From Saonia flava (lineage in GTDB: Bacteria; Bacteroidota; Bacteroidia; Flavobacteriales; Flavobacteriaceae), in contig NZ_JAATJJ010000001.1 in NCBI RefSeq assembly GCF_011927795.1, positions 2,543,062 through 2,607,061 on the forward strand: a DNA stretch of 64,000 nt, written 5' to 3'. Below are positions 7,570-17,600 of the stretch, piece by piece. Positions within the stretch are counted from its first letter, which is position 1. Each line of letters opens with the position of its first letter. Under the pieces are notes generated by a model that worked only from the letters and a program-made list of their open reading frames with translations, was not told the origin of the DNA and made no database searches. Made by a program: the position numbers and the translations under genes.

Positions 7570-8425
7570 GTTCTATCTTCTTGGTCAGCGCAATAAAATC
7601 GGAAACAGATAATTGTTCCGGGCGTTGGTCAAAGATAGCATCTTCTTTTAAAACATTGGAAAGACCAAAGGTTTTTAAACTGTTGCGCAATGTTTTTCTT
7701 CGTTGGTTAAAGGCCGTTTTCACAACCTTAAAAAACAATTTTTCATCACAGTCTATATCATGGTTCTCTTTCCTGGTCAATCTAAGTACTCCAGAATGGA
7801 CTTTTGGCGGGGGTTCAAAAACGGATGGAGGTACTGTGAACAAATATTCAGCATCATAAAATGCTTGTACAAATACAGATAATATCCCGTATGCCTTGCT
7901 GCCTTCCTTTTCACAAATACGTTGCGCTACCTCTTTTTGAAACATGCCCGTAAATTCTGGAACCTGCTTTCTCATTTCCAGCATCTTAAAAACAATTTGG
8001 GTAGATATGTTGTATGGAAAATTACCGGTAATGGCAAATTGTTCATTGCCAAAAAGCGTTGAGAGGTCATATTTTAGAAAATCGGCTTCCAAAACTTTAA
8101 AAGTACCTTTACGGTTCATTGTTTCTGGATGCTCCAATGAAAAGCTATGGTTTAAATAAATAATGGATTCCTCATCCAAATCCATAGCGACTAAATCTAT
8201 GTCATGTGCCAATAAATATTTTGTTAGTACACCAGTCCCAGGACCAATTTCCAGCACATTTTTGTACTTGCTCAAAGAAAGGGTATCTGCAATATTCTTA
8301 GCAATTTTCTCGTCCTTTAAAAAGTGTTGCCCCAAATGTTTTTTCGCCCTGACAGGACTTTCCTCTTTCCAATTCTTTGAATTTCCATTTTTAAAGTTTG
8401 GGTTATATTTTTTCTTTTTTGACAT
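7556..8425 (-). CDS. rsmA: 16S rRNA (adenine1518-N6/adenine1519-N6)-dimethyltransferase
   Basis: RsmA/KsgA dimethylates two adjacent adenines in helix 45 of 16S rRNA late in 30S assembly, using S-adenosylmethionine. The SAM-binding loop [11 protein letters not shown] is at 58-68, preceded by KKHLGQHFL (28-36), the classic family opening, and the catalytic NFPYN is at 135-139 where the consensus is NLPY. About 27 Lys/Asn-rich residues precede the family start, an extension common in this phylum. The length of 289 is otherwise normal. It sits between the cyclotransferase-like gene (4 bp) and mgtE (overlap). Confidence 0.95.
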   Translation of the reverse strand: MSKKKKYNPNFKNGNSKNWKEESPVRAKKHLGQHFLKDEKIAKNIADTLSLSKYKNVLEIGPGTGVLTKYLLAHDIDLVAMDLDEESIIYLNHSFSLEHPETMNRKGTFKVLEADFLKYDLSTLFGNEQFAITGNFPYNISTQIVFKMLEMRKQVPEFTGMFQKEVAQRICEKEGSKAYGILSVFVQAFYDAEYLFTVPPSVFEPPPKVHSGVLRLTRKENHDIDCDEKLFFKVVKTAFNQRRKTLRNSLKTFGLSNVLKEDAIFDQRPEQLSVSDFIALTKKIEHDTV

Positions 8426-8429
8426 TTTT

Positions 8430-8747
8430 TCAATCTAAATTTTCAACGTAGACCCAAGCATCAATACCTGATTTTAAGGTCGCTTTTTCCCGTCTGTAAG
8501 CATTGGTCTCATAAACATCTGTTTTCAAAAGTTCTTCATATGAGATATAGTATACCATTCCTGGGACAGAATCATTTTCATGATTAGTTTTTACCACTAG
8601 AGGATATTTGCCATAAACAGCATTTTTTAAACGTTTATGACCAAGGAGAAAATCTGGCTTGCCATCCAATATTCTTCCATAAATATAGTGTTGTACTTGT
8701 GGGTCTTGCAAAGTGCCATAGGTAAATAAAAATTCTGATATTTTCAA
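8430..8747 (-). CDS. gamma-glutamylcyclotransferase-like (AIG2/GGCT fold) protein
   Basis: A 105-residue single-domain protein of the GGCT superfamily. The substrate-anion loop YGTLQ is at residues 10-14, and Glu80, in [11 protein letters not shown], sits where the family's catalytic Glu lies. Members release 5-oxoproline from gamma-glutamyl compounds or cleave related isopeptide links. The real substrate here is unknown, and some members of this short type are uncharacterised. It is 4 bp from ksgA and 6 bp from the DUF4286 gene, so it probably belongs to that transcript. Confidence 0.85.
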   Translation of the reverse strand: MKISEFLFTYGTLQDPQVQHYIYGRILDGKPDFLLGHKRLKNAVYGKYPLVVKTNHENDSVPGMVYYISYEELLKTDVYETNAYRREKATLKSGIDAWVYVENLD

Positions 8748-8753
8748 AGGAAT

Positions 8754-9065
8754 CTAGTGTTCACTTACTACTTGTAATTCTGTTCTAAAGGCCACAAATT
8801 TGTTTGGAAAATGAATGTTCACCTCTCCCCGCAATCTGTCGGCATCTTCTTCGTAATATTTATCCAATGTTTCTTTGTTAATAGTGGTATATTGAACGGA
8901 ATAGGTGATACCGCCCATATCCTCATCTACCAAAACCTTACACATTTTGGCATTTAGAAACTTCCCAGTTGCCAATACATCTGGAATATGGGTTTTTTTC
9001 ATCCAAGACAACCATTTGTCATGAACACTTTCGTCTATGTTTATTGTAACATTGTAGATGTACAT
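8754..9065 (-). CDS. DUF4286 family protein
   Basis: A 103-residue soluble protein of the DUF4286 family, almost confined to Bacteroidota. The features seen are the opening YIYNVTINIDESVHDKWLSWM, the GGITYSVQY strand and the closing FPNKFVAFRTEL, a ferredoxin-like alpha/beta pattern that may dimerise. No function is established. It sits between the TPR gene and the cyclotransferase-like gene in a dense run leading to ksgA and mgtE. Confidence 0.85.
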   Translation of the reverse strand: MYIYNVTINIDESVHDKWLSWMKKTHIPDVLATGKFLNAKMCKVLVDEDMGGITYSVQYTTINKETLDKYYEEDADRLRGEVNIHFPNKFVAFRTELQVVSEH

Positions 9066-9075
9066 TTTTAACTTT

Positions 9076-10860
9076 TTAGTTTATAGAATCTCCTCTCAAA
9101 ACCCTAAAATTCTTTCTGGCCTGAGGGAAGTAGTAACTATCTTGATAATTATAGATAATTTTCTCGTAATGTTGTTTGGCCAATTCAGGTTGCTTTAGAA
9201 TGTTTCTATACAATTCTGCTAGAGCAAAATGGGCATCATCTGCTAAAATATCATTCCCATAAAACTCTACAATTTTTTGATAATTGAACTTTGCCGCTTC
9301 ATAATCTTTTTGGCTTTCCAACAATTCTCCCTGCTTTAAAAGGGTTTCATCCTCGATTTTCTCACCTTTATGGTTCTGTAAAATATCTTCCAAGGCTCCA
9401 ATGGCCTCTTTGGTTTTGTTTTGATAGGCCAACAAATCAGCCCTGGCATATTTCTTAAGTGCTGTTTGGGTGGAATCCTCCAAGGAGTTGTCCGAAATCA
9501 ACAAACTTAATTGCATGGCATCATTGGCAATAAGTTGGGACGTGGAACCCCTTAGCACTTTTAGTTGGGTAAGTGCCCAATCAAAATCACCTTTATAAAA
9601 ACTGGTCTGCGCTACTTTAAAACGGGCATTTTGGCCCATAACATCATTTTTTAATTTTTGTTGGATTTGGGAAAAATAAATAAGCGCCTCATTGAACTTT
9701 TTATCAAAAACCAAAATATCCCCCAAAGCCATTTTTATATATCCTTCACCAAATTTATTTAATGGCAGTTCCAAACTTGTTTTTAGAATATCAATGGCAG
9801 GTTGTGGGGTCTCTTTCTTAAAAGTTAGGAAATTGGCATAGGCAATGGGAAGTTGTAGGGTATTGGGTTGATATCCATATTCAGCGATTAATTTTTCAAA
9901 CTTTTTTTGGACGCTATCATATTTTTTTGAATCGGCATCCAAAAGATCAATGTCAATAAGGTTCAACTGGGCATTTAATCGTGATACAGGGTCGTGACTA
10001 TTCTCCACTATATAGCCAAAAACGTTTTTTGCATCCTCCAAGGCATGGTCCCCCAAAGCAATTTCTCCTAAGTTTTCCATTCGTAACAAAGAACTTCCTT
10101 GCTCTCTTTTAAAAATTGCCTTTTCTTGCGTAAAAGCGCTTTTATATTGTTTTTGTTGAACAAATAGCCAACTTAGAAGTTCGTTCCATAACACATTGGG
10201 ATTTTTTTGAGCCCTTTGGAGCAATGTTTTTTTAAAGAGGATGTTATTCTCATTATCAGCATCTTCTGTAATAAAATCATCAATGTTCCTAAGCACGTTG
10301 GACTTAGAAGATCTGCCAATTACAATAAGTTCCAAATAACTATCATACATTTTGGAAATATTACCCTGCTCCCCATAGATGCGGGCCAATTGAAAATTAA
10401 AATCCAATTCTGGATTTAATTCCATGGCCTTAGTATAAGCCTTTATGGCATAGTCCAACAAAGCATATTTTTGAAATCTAAAACCTACTCCATACCCAAA
10501 GTTTGGGTTTTCCTCGATTTTTTGCACAGCCTCATCATAATAAACCAGGGCCTTTTCTGGCATGTCCTGCAAAGTAAAATTATATCCCAGCTCAACAAAA
10601 AGAACAGGATACACATTACCTGCATTTATTTTCTTAAGAAGAAACTCTTCTGCCTTTTTATAGTTCTCCAGTTGTTGATGGCATTCTATGAGACCTTCAA
10701 AATAATCCGTCCTACGGGGGTTTTGCTCTACCAGTTTTTCATAAAATACGAGGGCTTTTTCATACGCACCGTCGTTGAGGTACTGTTTTGCCAAAAAATC
10801 ATCTTGGGAAAACCCAAATTGTAGGTAGCAGAAAACCAGGATGAAAAGTAGGGACCTCAA
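9076..10860 (-). CDS. secreted tetratricopeptide-repeat protein
   Basis: A 594-residue protein with a signal peptide (residues 1-18, ending FGFSQ) followed by about ten degenerate TPR units from 25 to 590. Examples are AYEKALVFYEKLVEQNP near the N-terminus, ALVYYDEAVQKIEENP, and the C-terminal KDYEAAKFNYQKIVEFYGND and AKQHYEKIIYNYQDS. TPR arrays act as peptide-binding scaffolds; this one presumably works in the periplasm or at the outer membrane. The last repeats resemble those of outer-membrane lipoprotein and beta-barrel assembly partners (BamD/YbgF type), a resemblance only. No enzymatic domain was found. It is followed at 10 bp by the DUF4286 gene. Confidence 0.85.
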   Translation of the reverse strand: MRSLLFILVFCYLQFGFSQDDFLAKQYLNDGAYEKALVFYEKLVEQNPRRTDYFEGLIECHQQLENYKKAEEFLLKKINAGNVYPVLFVELGYNFTLQDMPEKALVYYDEAVQKIEENPNFGYGVGFRFQKYALLDYAIKAYTKAMELNPELDFNFQLARIYGEQGNISKMYDSYLELIVIGRSSKSNVLRNIDDFITEDADNENNILFKKTLLQRAQKNPNVLWNELLSWLFVQQKQYKSAFTQEKAIFKREQGSSLLRMENLGEIALGDHALEDAKNVFGYIVENSHDPVSRLNAQLNLIDIDLLDADSKKYDSVQKKFEKLIAEYGYQPNTLQLPIAYANFLTFKKETPQPAIDILKTSLELPLNKFGEGYIKMALGDILVFDKKFNEALIYFSQIQQKLKNDVMGQNARFKVAQTSFYKGDFDWALTQLKVLRGSTSQLIANDAMQLSLLISDNSLEDSTQTALKKYARADLLAYQNKTKEAIGALEDILQNHKGEKIEDETLLKQGELLESQKDYEAAKFNYQKIVEFYGNDILADDAHFALAELYRNILKQPELAKQHYEKIIYNYQDSYYFPQARKNFRVLRGDSIN

Positions 10861-10947
10861 AAGTGTTGTTTTTCCAAAGATACGCAGTTTATGGAAAATT
10901 GGTGTTAAGGGAATTGTAAGGGGATTTAATACCTAACTTTTAGAAGG

Positions 10948-12219
10948 TTAATTAATCATATTAAATCCGGTATAGGGAATTAATACTTCGGGAATTTTAA
11001 TTCCTTCTGGAGTTTGATAATTTTCCAAAATCCCAGCCAAAACTCTTGGCAACGCCAAAGAACTACCATTTAAGGTGTGCGCCAACTGACTTTTACCATG
11101 TTCATCTTTAAAACGAAGTTTCAAGCGGTTAGCCTGATAGGTTTCAAAATTCGATACAGAACTGATTTCCAACCAACGGTCTTGTGCCGTAGAAAAGACC
11201 TCAAAATCGTAGGTAAGGGCTGCCGTAAAACCTAAATCTCCTCCGCAAAGTCTAATAATTCGGTATGGAAGCTTTAAATCTCTCAAAATTTCTTTTACAT
11301 GCTCTACCATTCCATTCAAAGCTTCATACGATTTACTGGGATGCTCCACACGTACAATTTCTACCTTATCAAACTGATGCAAGCGGTTTAATCCACGTAC
11401 ATGTGCACCATAGCTGCCTGCTTCTCTTCTAAAACAAGGGGTATAACCTGTTAGGCAGATAGGAAAGTCTTTTTGGTTGACAATTTCATTCCTAAAAATG
11501 TTGGTAACAGGAACTTCTGCTGTGGGAATTAGATAGAGGTCATCTGCCCCAACATGGTACATTTGCCCTTCTTTATCGGGGAGCTGTCCAGTGCCATAGC
11601 CAGATGCTTCGTTTACCAAGTGCGGCACTTGAATTTCTTTATACCCAGCTTCCGTGTTTTTATCCAAGAAATAAGAAATAAGAGCACGTTGTAGCCTTGC
11701 TCCTTTTCCCTTATATACAGGAAAACCTGCTCCTGCTATTTTTACACCAAGCTCAAAGTCTATAATGTCATATTTTTTTGCCAATTCCCAATGTGGTAGG
11801 GCGTCACCAGACAAAGTAGGAATGTTACCTTCCTTAAAAACTTCCTCATTGTCATCCTCTGTACTACCAGCAGGAACAGATATATGTGGAATATTTGGAA
11901 TTTGGTATAAAAGGGCCTGTAATTCTTCTGCCGTAGTGTTTAAATCTTCACCCAGTTTTTTGGAATCTTCCTTTAATGTTCCTGTTTTCTCTTTTAGAAG
12001 GTTGGCTTCTTGTGCTTTTCCAGTTTTAAAAAGCATACCAATTTCCTTTGAAAGACTATTTAATTCTGCAAGAGCAGCGTCCAATTGGGTCTGTACAGCT
12101 CGTCTTTTTTCATCTAACTGCAATATGTTGTCCAACAGGGAGGAAGCATCCAAGTTACGTTTGCTCAATGCTTTGATAATTTCCTCTTTGTTTTCCCTAA
12201 TGACCTGTAATTGCAACAT
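10948..12219 (-). CDS. serS: seryl-tRNA synthetase
   Basis: SerS charges tRNA-Ser in the cytoplasm. The 423-residue protein has the N-terminal coiled-coil arm (about 30-100) that reaches the tRNA variable loop, and a class II catalytic core. Motif 2 is visible as FRREAGSYGAHVRGLNRLHQF and motif 3 as NGSSLALPRVLAGILENYQ. The TAEVPV serine-binding element is also present. Length and layout are normal. It is separated from its neighbours by short gaps (about 90 bp each side) and may have its own promoter. Confidence 0.97.
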   Translation of the reverse strand: MLQLQVIRENKEEIIKALSKRNLDASSLLDNILQLDEKRRAVQTQLDAALAELNSLSKEIGMLFKTGKAQEANLLKEKTGTLKEDSKKLGEDLNTTAEELQALLYQIPNIPHISVPAGSTEDDNEEVFKEGNIPTLSGDALPHWELAKKYDIIDFELGVKIAGAGFPVYKGKGARLQRALISYFLDKNTEAGYKEIQVPHLVNEASGYGTGQLPDKEGQMYHVGADDLYLIPTAEVPVTNIFRNEIVNQKDFPICLTGYTPCFRREAGSYGAHVRGLNRLHQFDKVEIVRVEHPSKSYEALNGMVEHVKEILRDLKLPYRIIRLCGGDLGFTAALTYDFEVFSTAQDRWLEISSVSNFETYQANRLKLRFKDEHGKSQLAHTLNGSSLALPRVLAGILENYQTPEGIKIPEVLIPYTGFNMIN

Positions 12220-12315
12220 TTTTCATGATTTTGAAGTGCAAAGTTAAGTTTAATTAATCAATGTATCAATTGGAAAAATTGTGATATTGTAATAGCGTTT
12301 TGGTTTGATTGAAAA

Positions 12316-13641
12316 TTACTTATTTCCTTCCTTTGAAGGAAAAATCCATTCACTATGGGAGAAGGGTTTCCAGGGAATACTGGCCAAATCCACTTGTGGG
12401 TCTATAAAAGGAACAGAAGCTTTTCCATTTATACTTGCTCTGGAATTAACGGCATGCACCTCAATATTTTGCCCTTTTTTTGCATACTCCTTTTTTAAGC
12501 GTTGGGCAAATTGCCATATGAAATCTGGGTAAACAGCTATTCTTCGTGTTTGCTTTTTGGTAAGATAATCACTTGTCTTTATGGTTTCAACTTTCCCCGT
12601 TTCTTTATCTTTTACTTTGAAAATTATGGTTCCTGATCTACTGCGCAGCATCATCCTCCAACTTAACCTATGACCTTCTTCTGTCCATAAAACATTATCT
12701 TTTATAAAATGGTGACGTATAGGCAATACAAGTTGAATACAAAAATAAATACTTGTTCCAATTACAAAGATCCTCCTGTAGGATGGCGTTTCTATTTCTT
12801 TGGCAGTATATAAAGTCTTTTTTTTAAAGAAGATATTTTTAATGGTTTTTCCATCAAAAAAGAATACCGTAAATACCAATGACAAATAGGGGAAAATGCC
12901 TATTTGAAATACAAAAGAATTAAAGAGGTGAAAGAATACAGCAAAACAAAAAGCGATTTTTCTAGTGGGTTTCCAGAGTAGGGCGGGAACAATTAAAAAA
13001 TCAAATAAAATTCCAAAGATTGCCACTATTTTATGTGCCGAGGACTGTTGCAAAAATTCACCAATTAAAAAATAATTGGCTTTACCCTGCATTAATAATT
13101 TTATAAAACTAAAATCCAGCCAGTCTCCATAAAGTTTGGCAAGTGAGGCGTAGGTGTACACTATAAAAAGCTGGGCAATGATGACCCATTTTACCCAATT
13201 GGGCATGGTATTTGTCTTTATGGAAGTATTCTTTTTTGCATCCAAGGAAATGGCCCTATGGGCGGGCATAAAAATCATTAAAAAGGAAATCAATATCAAT
13301 AAATAATAATGGTTATTGTAAGATGTCTTTTGTAATAGATAGACGCCTGTCCATAAAATGGTAAAAGCAACCATACTAAACCGATATTTATATCCCAATG
13401 CAATAAGAATACCTAGGGAGCCCATAATAACGAAGTAGATATACATGCCATTTCCCACGAATAGCTGCAACCAATCAAAACCAATAAAATTAAAAGTGAA
13501 TTTGGGTTCAACCAAATTTATGCGCACCCAACCCGTTACAATGGCACCGTAACATTCGCATGCAATAAGAATTCCAAAAAAAATCCGAAACAGTATAAGT
13601 GGACTATTGTCGATTTTTTTAAAAAGGAACCGGTCTATCAT
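12316..13641 (-). CDS. HTTM-domain membrane protein (vitamin K carboxylase-like)
   Basis: A 441-residue protein with an HTTM (horizontally transferred transmembrane) region of about seven hydrophobic helices over 15-290, followed by a soluble C-terminal part of about 140 residues. Markers are the opening LILFRIFFGILIACECY, the NNHYYLLILISFLMIFMPAHR segment, and FHLFNSFVFQIGIFPYL. HTTM proteins share ancestry with vertebrate gamma-glutamyl carboxylase, but most bacterial members have no proven activity, and a carboxylase role should not be assumed. The gene ends about 95 bp before serS and lies 7 bp after ribF, so it may be co-transcribed with ribF. Confidence 0.85.
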   Translation of the reverse strand: MIDRFLFKKIDNSPLILFRIFFGILIACECYGAIVTGWVRINLVEPKFTFNFIGFDWLQLFVGNGMYIYFVIMGSLGILIALGYKYRFSMVAFTILWTGVYLLQKTSYNNHYYLLILISFLMIFMPAHRAISLDAKKNTSIKTNTMPNWVKWVIIAQLFIVYTYASLAKLYGDWLDFSFIKLLMQGKANYFLIGEFLQQSSAHKIVAIFGILFDFLIVPALLWKPTRKIAFCFAVFFHLFNSFVFQIGIFPYLSLVFTVFFFDGKTIKNIFFKKKTLYTAKEIETPSYRRIFVIGTSIYFCIQLVLPIRHHFIKDNVLWTEEGHRLSWRMMLRSRSGTIIFKVKDKETGKVETIKTSDYLTKKQTRRIAVYPDFIWQFAQRLKKEYAKKGQNIEVHAVNSRASINGKASVPFIDPQVDLASIPWKPFSHSEWIFPSKEGNK

Positions 13642-13648
13642 GATGGTT

Positions 13649-14569
13649 TTATATCAGGGAGAGGCAGGTTGCTTTATCTTTTTTTAACTGCTCTTTTAAA
13701 GCATCAATAGAATCAAATTTATGCTCATCCCGTATACGGTCCAAGATGGAAATCTGAATTTTTTTATCATAAAGGTCTTTGTTGAAATCGAAGAAATGAA
13801 TTTCAATACTTTTTTCTGTTCCTTGTACCGTAGGGTTGTACCCAATGTTCATCATGCCGTAAACCTTAGTCTTGTCTAAAACAGCTTCTACTGCGTAAAC
13901 TCCATTTTTTGGGATAAGTTTATAATTCTCCTCAATATGAAGATTGGCCGTGGGGAAATCAATTTTCCTTCCTAGGCCTTTTCCTTTTTTTACAATACCT
14001 GTCAACATGTAATTATATCCTAGATAGGCATTGGCTGTTTTAATGTCACCATCTATCAAAGACTTTCTAATTTTGGTGGAACTTACCGAAACATCCTGTA
14101 TTTCTTGGGCGGGAATTTCCTCAACCTCAAAATCCAGTGCATTTCCAAAAGATATAAGGTCATTTATATTGGCATTTCGATTTCTTCCAAATCTGTGGTC
14201 ATAACCAATGATGACTTTTTTAGTTTTTAGATTGTTCACTAAAATATCCCTTACAAATTCCGTTGCGGACAATCTTGAAAATTCATTGGTGAAGGGATGA
14301 ATTATAAGATAATCCAGTCCAGATTCTTCCAAAATCTGTATTCTTTCATCAATGGTATTCAACAGTTTTATATCCGTATCTTTTTGCAGTACCATTCTAG
14401 GGTGGGGGAAAAAAGTAAGGACTGTAGATTTTAAATTCAGATCTTTGGCATTATTTATGAGCTTTTCCAGTATCTTTCTGTGTCCAATGTGTACACCATC
14501 AAAAGTGCCAATTGTTATGGCAGTAGAATGTTTTTTGTCGTATTTGGAAATGCCTTGGACTGTTATCAC
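13649..14569 (-). CDS. ribF: bifunctional riboflavin kinase/FAD synthetase
   Basis: RibF makes FMN from riboflavin and ATP, then FAD from FMN and ATP. The 306-residue protein has both domains in standard order. The nucleotidyltransferase (about 15-180) carries GTFDGVHIGHRKIL and the C-terminal side marker VSSTKIR. The riboflavin kinase (about 180-306) begins KGKGLGRKIDFPTANL and carries GVYAVEA. Length is normal for the family. It is the most upstream gene of the minus-strand run and is divergent from the protease gene, with about 50 bp between starts. Confidence 0.96.
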   Translation of the reverse strand: MITVQGISKYDKKHSTAITIGTFDGVHIGHRKILEKLINNAKDLNLKSTVLTFFPHPRMVLQKDTDIKLLNTIDERIQILEESGLDYLIIHPFTNEFSRLSATEFVRDILVNNLKTKKVIIGYDHRFGRNRNANINDLISFGNALDFEVEEIPAQEIQDVSVSSTKIRKSLIDGDIKTANAYLGYNYMLTGIVKKGKGLGRKIDFPTANLHIEENYKLIPKNGVYAVEAVLDKTKVYGMMNIGYNPTVQGTEKSIEIHFFDFNKDLYDKKIQISILDRIRDEHKFDSIDALKEQLKKDKATCLSLI

Positions 14570-14620
14570 AGATTGGAAAAATAAAAAAGGATTAAATTTG
14601 AACTAGTTAACACCCCTTTG

Positions 14621-17600
14621 ATGCTTACAAAATTACGTCTTGTTTTTTCAATTTCCATAACTTTTCTTTGCTTTTACGGTTCAGCCCAGACCAAGTATTG
14701 GGAAGAGGGCAATCCCAAGACTGTTAGGTTGACCAGATCCCTTGAAAATTTAGATGTGGACAAAACCAAATTGTTTACACTTAAATCTGACGTCTTCAAA
14801 AACGAACTTGCACCTATTTCAGCAAATAAAAATGTTGCTAAAGTGGTTTACTTTCCAAATGAAAAAGGAAACTATATTCCTTTTAAAGTTAAAGAAAAAC
14901 CTATTTTATCCAATAAATTGGCATTAAAATACCCTGAAATAAAGTCTTATTCTGGTTATGGATTAGAAGACAAAAATAAAAGAATTCGATTTAGTGTTTC
15001 TCAAAATGGAGTGCAGAGTATGATTTTGCAAGCGGGGAATAACAGAGCCACATTTATGCAGAAAGCTGTAAAAGGAGATGATAAATATGTGGTCTACACA
15101 AGAGATGCAAACCTTTCTTCCAAGGATGGTTTTATATGTGATACACAGGCAAAGATTCAAGAGAGTGTTGACCAATTACCTTTTAGTTTGGTTGATGACA
15201 AAATTCTTAGGAAATATAGAATTGCTGTTTCCGCAACAGGTGAATATACTCAATACCATGGAGGAACGGTTGCAGATGCCTTAGCTGCAATAAACGCAAC
15301 TTTAACGAGAGTGAATGAAGTTTTTGAGACTGATTTGGGGGTCACCTTGGAATTGGTGGCCAACAATGACTTGGTCATTTTTACCGATGCAGTAACGGAT
15401 CCTTACAATGGAAATCTTAACTCCGAGACGCAAAATACCCTTACGAGTCTAATAGGGGAGGAGAATTACGATGTGGGGCATCTTTTTCATAATGATGATA
15501 ACAATGGAAATGCAGGTTTTGTAGGCTCTGTATGTGTTACAAACAGAAAAGGAAGTGCTTTTTCTTCTGGTTTGGATCCAGAGGGTGATTTGTTTGACTT
15601 AGATTTTGTTTCTCACGAACTGGGACACCAATTTGGGGCTAACCACACTTGGTCTTTTGAATCTGAGGGCACTTTGGTGCAGGCAGAGCCGGCTAGTGGA
15701 ACCACCATTATGGGGTATGCTGGAATCGTTCAGGGGAATAATGTGGCGCCCAATGGAGATGACTATTTTCACTATTATAGCATTCTTCAAATAAGCGAAT
15801 ACTTGGAGACTACCAGTTGTGGAGAACAGATTGCCATGACCAATAATCCACCATCATTATTTCCTGTTGGGGATTTTACTATTCCAAAATCGACGGCTTT
15901 TGTATTAACTGGAAATGCTTCTGACTCGGATTTAGGAGACATACTTACTTATACATGGGAACAAATAGATGATGGTGTTGTTACTTCTACCACCTTTGGC
16001 CCCAATAATCCTAGTGGAGCTAATTTTAGATCACAAAAACCACATATTGAGCCAGAACGGTATTTTCCAAAACTTTCTAGTGTAATCCTTGGTAACTTAA
16101 CCCAAACAAATCCAACAGAAGGCTCAGCGTGGGAAACGGTATCAAATGTGGAGAGAGAAATGAATTTTGCCTTAACAGTGAGGGACAATGCCATTGGGGG
16201 AGGGCAAGTTATTTCTGATTTGGTAAAAGTGAATGTTGTGAATGCGGCAGGACCATTTTTAATTACATCCCAAGAATCAAATGAAATCTATACGGCTGGT
16301 TCTACCGAAGAAGTAACATGGGATGTTGCTAATACCAATGGACCTCTAGTAAATGCCCAAATGGTGGATATTTTTCTTTCTACAAATGGAGGCGTATCAT
16401 TTCCCATTCAATTGGCAAATGACGTTCCGAATGATGGACAGCAGTCCATTTTATTGCCAGGAGTTGCAACAACATCGGCTCGGCTTATGATTAGGGCAAG
16501 CAATAATATATTTTTCGCAGTTAACACTTCAAATTTTACTATAACTTCCTCCGAAGTGGTATTGGCTTTTGACGGATTGGAATATGGAGTTTGTCAGCCG
16601 GCAGATTTAGTAGTTCCTTTTGATTATCAAACTTTTTTAGGGTTTAGTGATGAGGTCACTTTTTCAATACCGGATGCTCCCGCAGGTTTGGGAGTTGTAT
16701 TTTCTCCAGCTTCGGCTACTGCAAATACACCGGTAAATATTACTTTTTCAAATACAGCTGGATTGGCCGCTGGCGACTATCCAGTTACGGTTACGGCAAC
16801 CTCAATCGATATGACCAAAGAAGTAGTGTTGGAATTAGGTATAGGGAACAATACCTTTTCTGTTGTCACTCTATCATCTCCTATTGATGGAATGGTAGAC
16901 GCAAGTCAGACTCAAATTTTACAATGGGAGGAAGTGCCCAATGCTGCGAATTACGACATAGAAATAGCCACCGATGATTTATTTACAAACATAGTAGAGT
17001 CTAACACTGTTATTTTTAGTTCATATGAGGCATCAAATTTAGAGCCGGAAACCACATATTTTTGGAGGGTAAAACCTAAGAATAATTGTGGGGAGGGTGT
17101 TTTTAGTGCCCCATTTAGTTTTACTACAGTAGAGATAAGTTGTACAAATTTAATTGCGAATAGTGTGCCCTTGGAAATATCTACTGTGGGAACCCCTACT
17201 ATTTCTTCTAAGATAACCTTTTTGGAAGACTTACCTATATCCGACGTAAATGTGAACCTGGATATAGAACACAGTTTTTTGGCTGATTTGGTAGTTTCAT
17301 TGACCTCTCCATCTGGAACAACAGTGGTGCTAACTTCAAGCTCATGTGGTGATAGGATAAACATCAATGCCACTTTTGATGATGACGCGAGTCCTTTTGT
17401 GTGTGGAAATAACCAAGTGGTAGATGGCATTATTCAGCCTTCAATTGGAGGTATTGTAAAACCTTTGGGGTCATTATCTTCCTTTAATGGAGAATCTACC
17501 TATGGAGAATGGGTTTTGGAAATTCAAGATACGGCACCGTCCGATGGAGGTTTTTTAAACTCATTTTCTTTGGATATATGTGTTGAAGGAGCTTTTAGAC

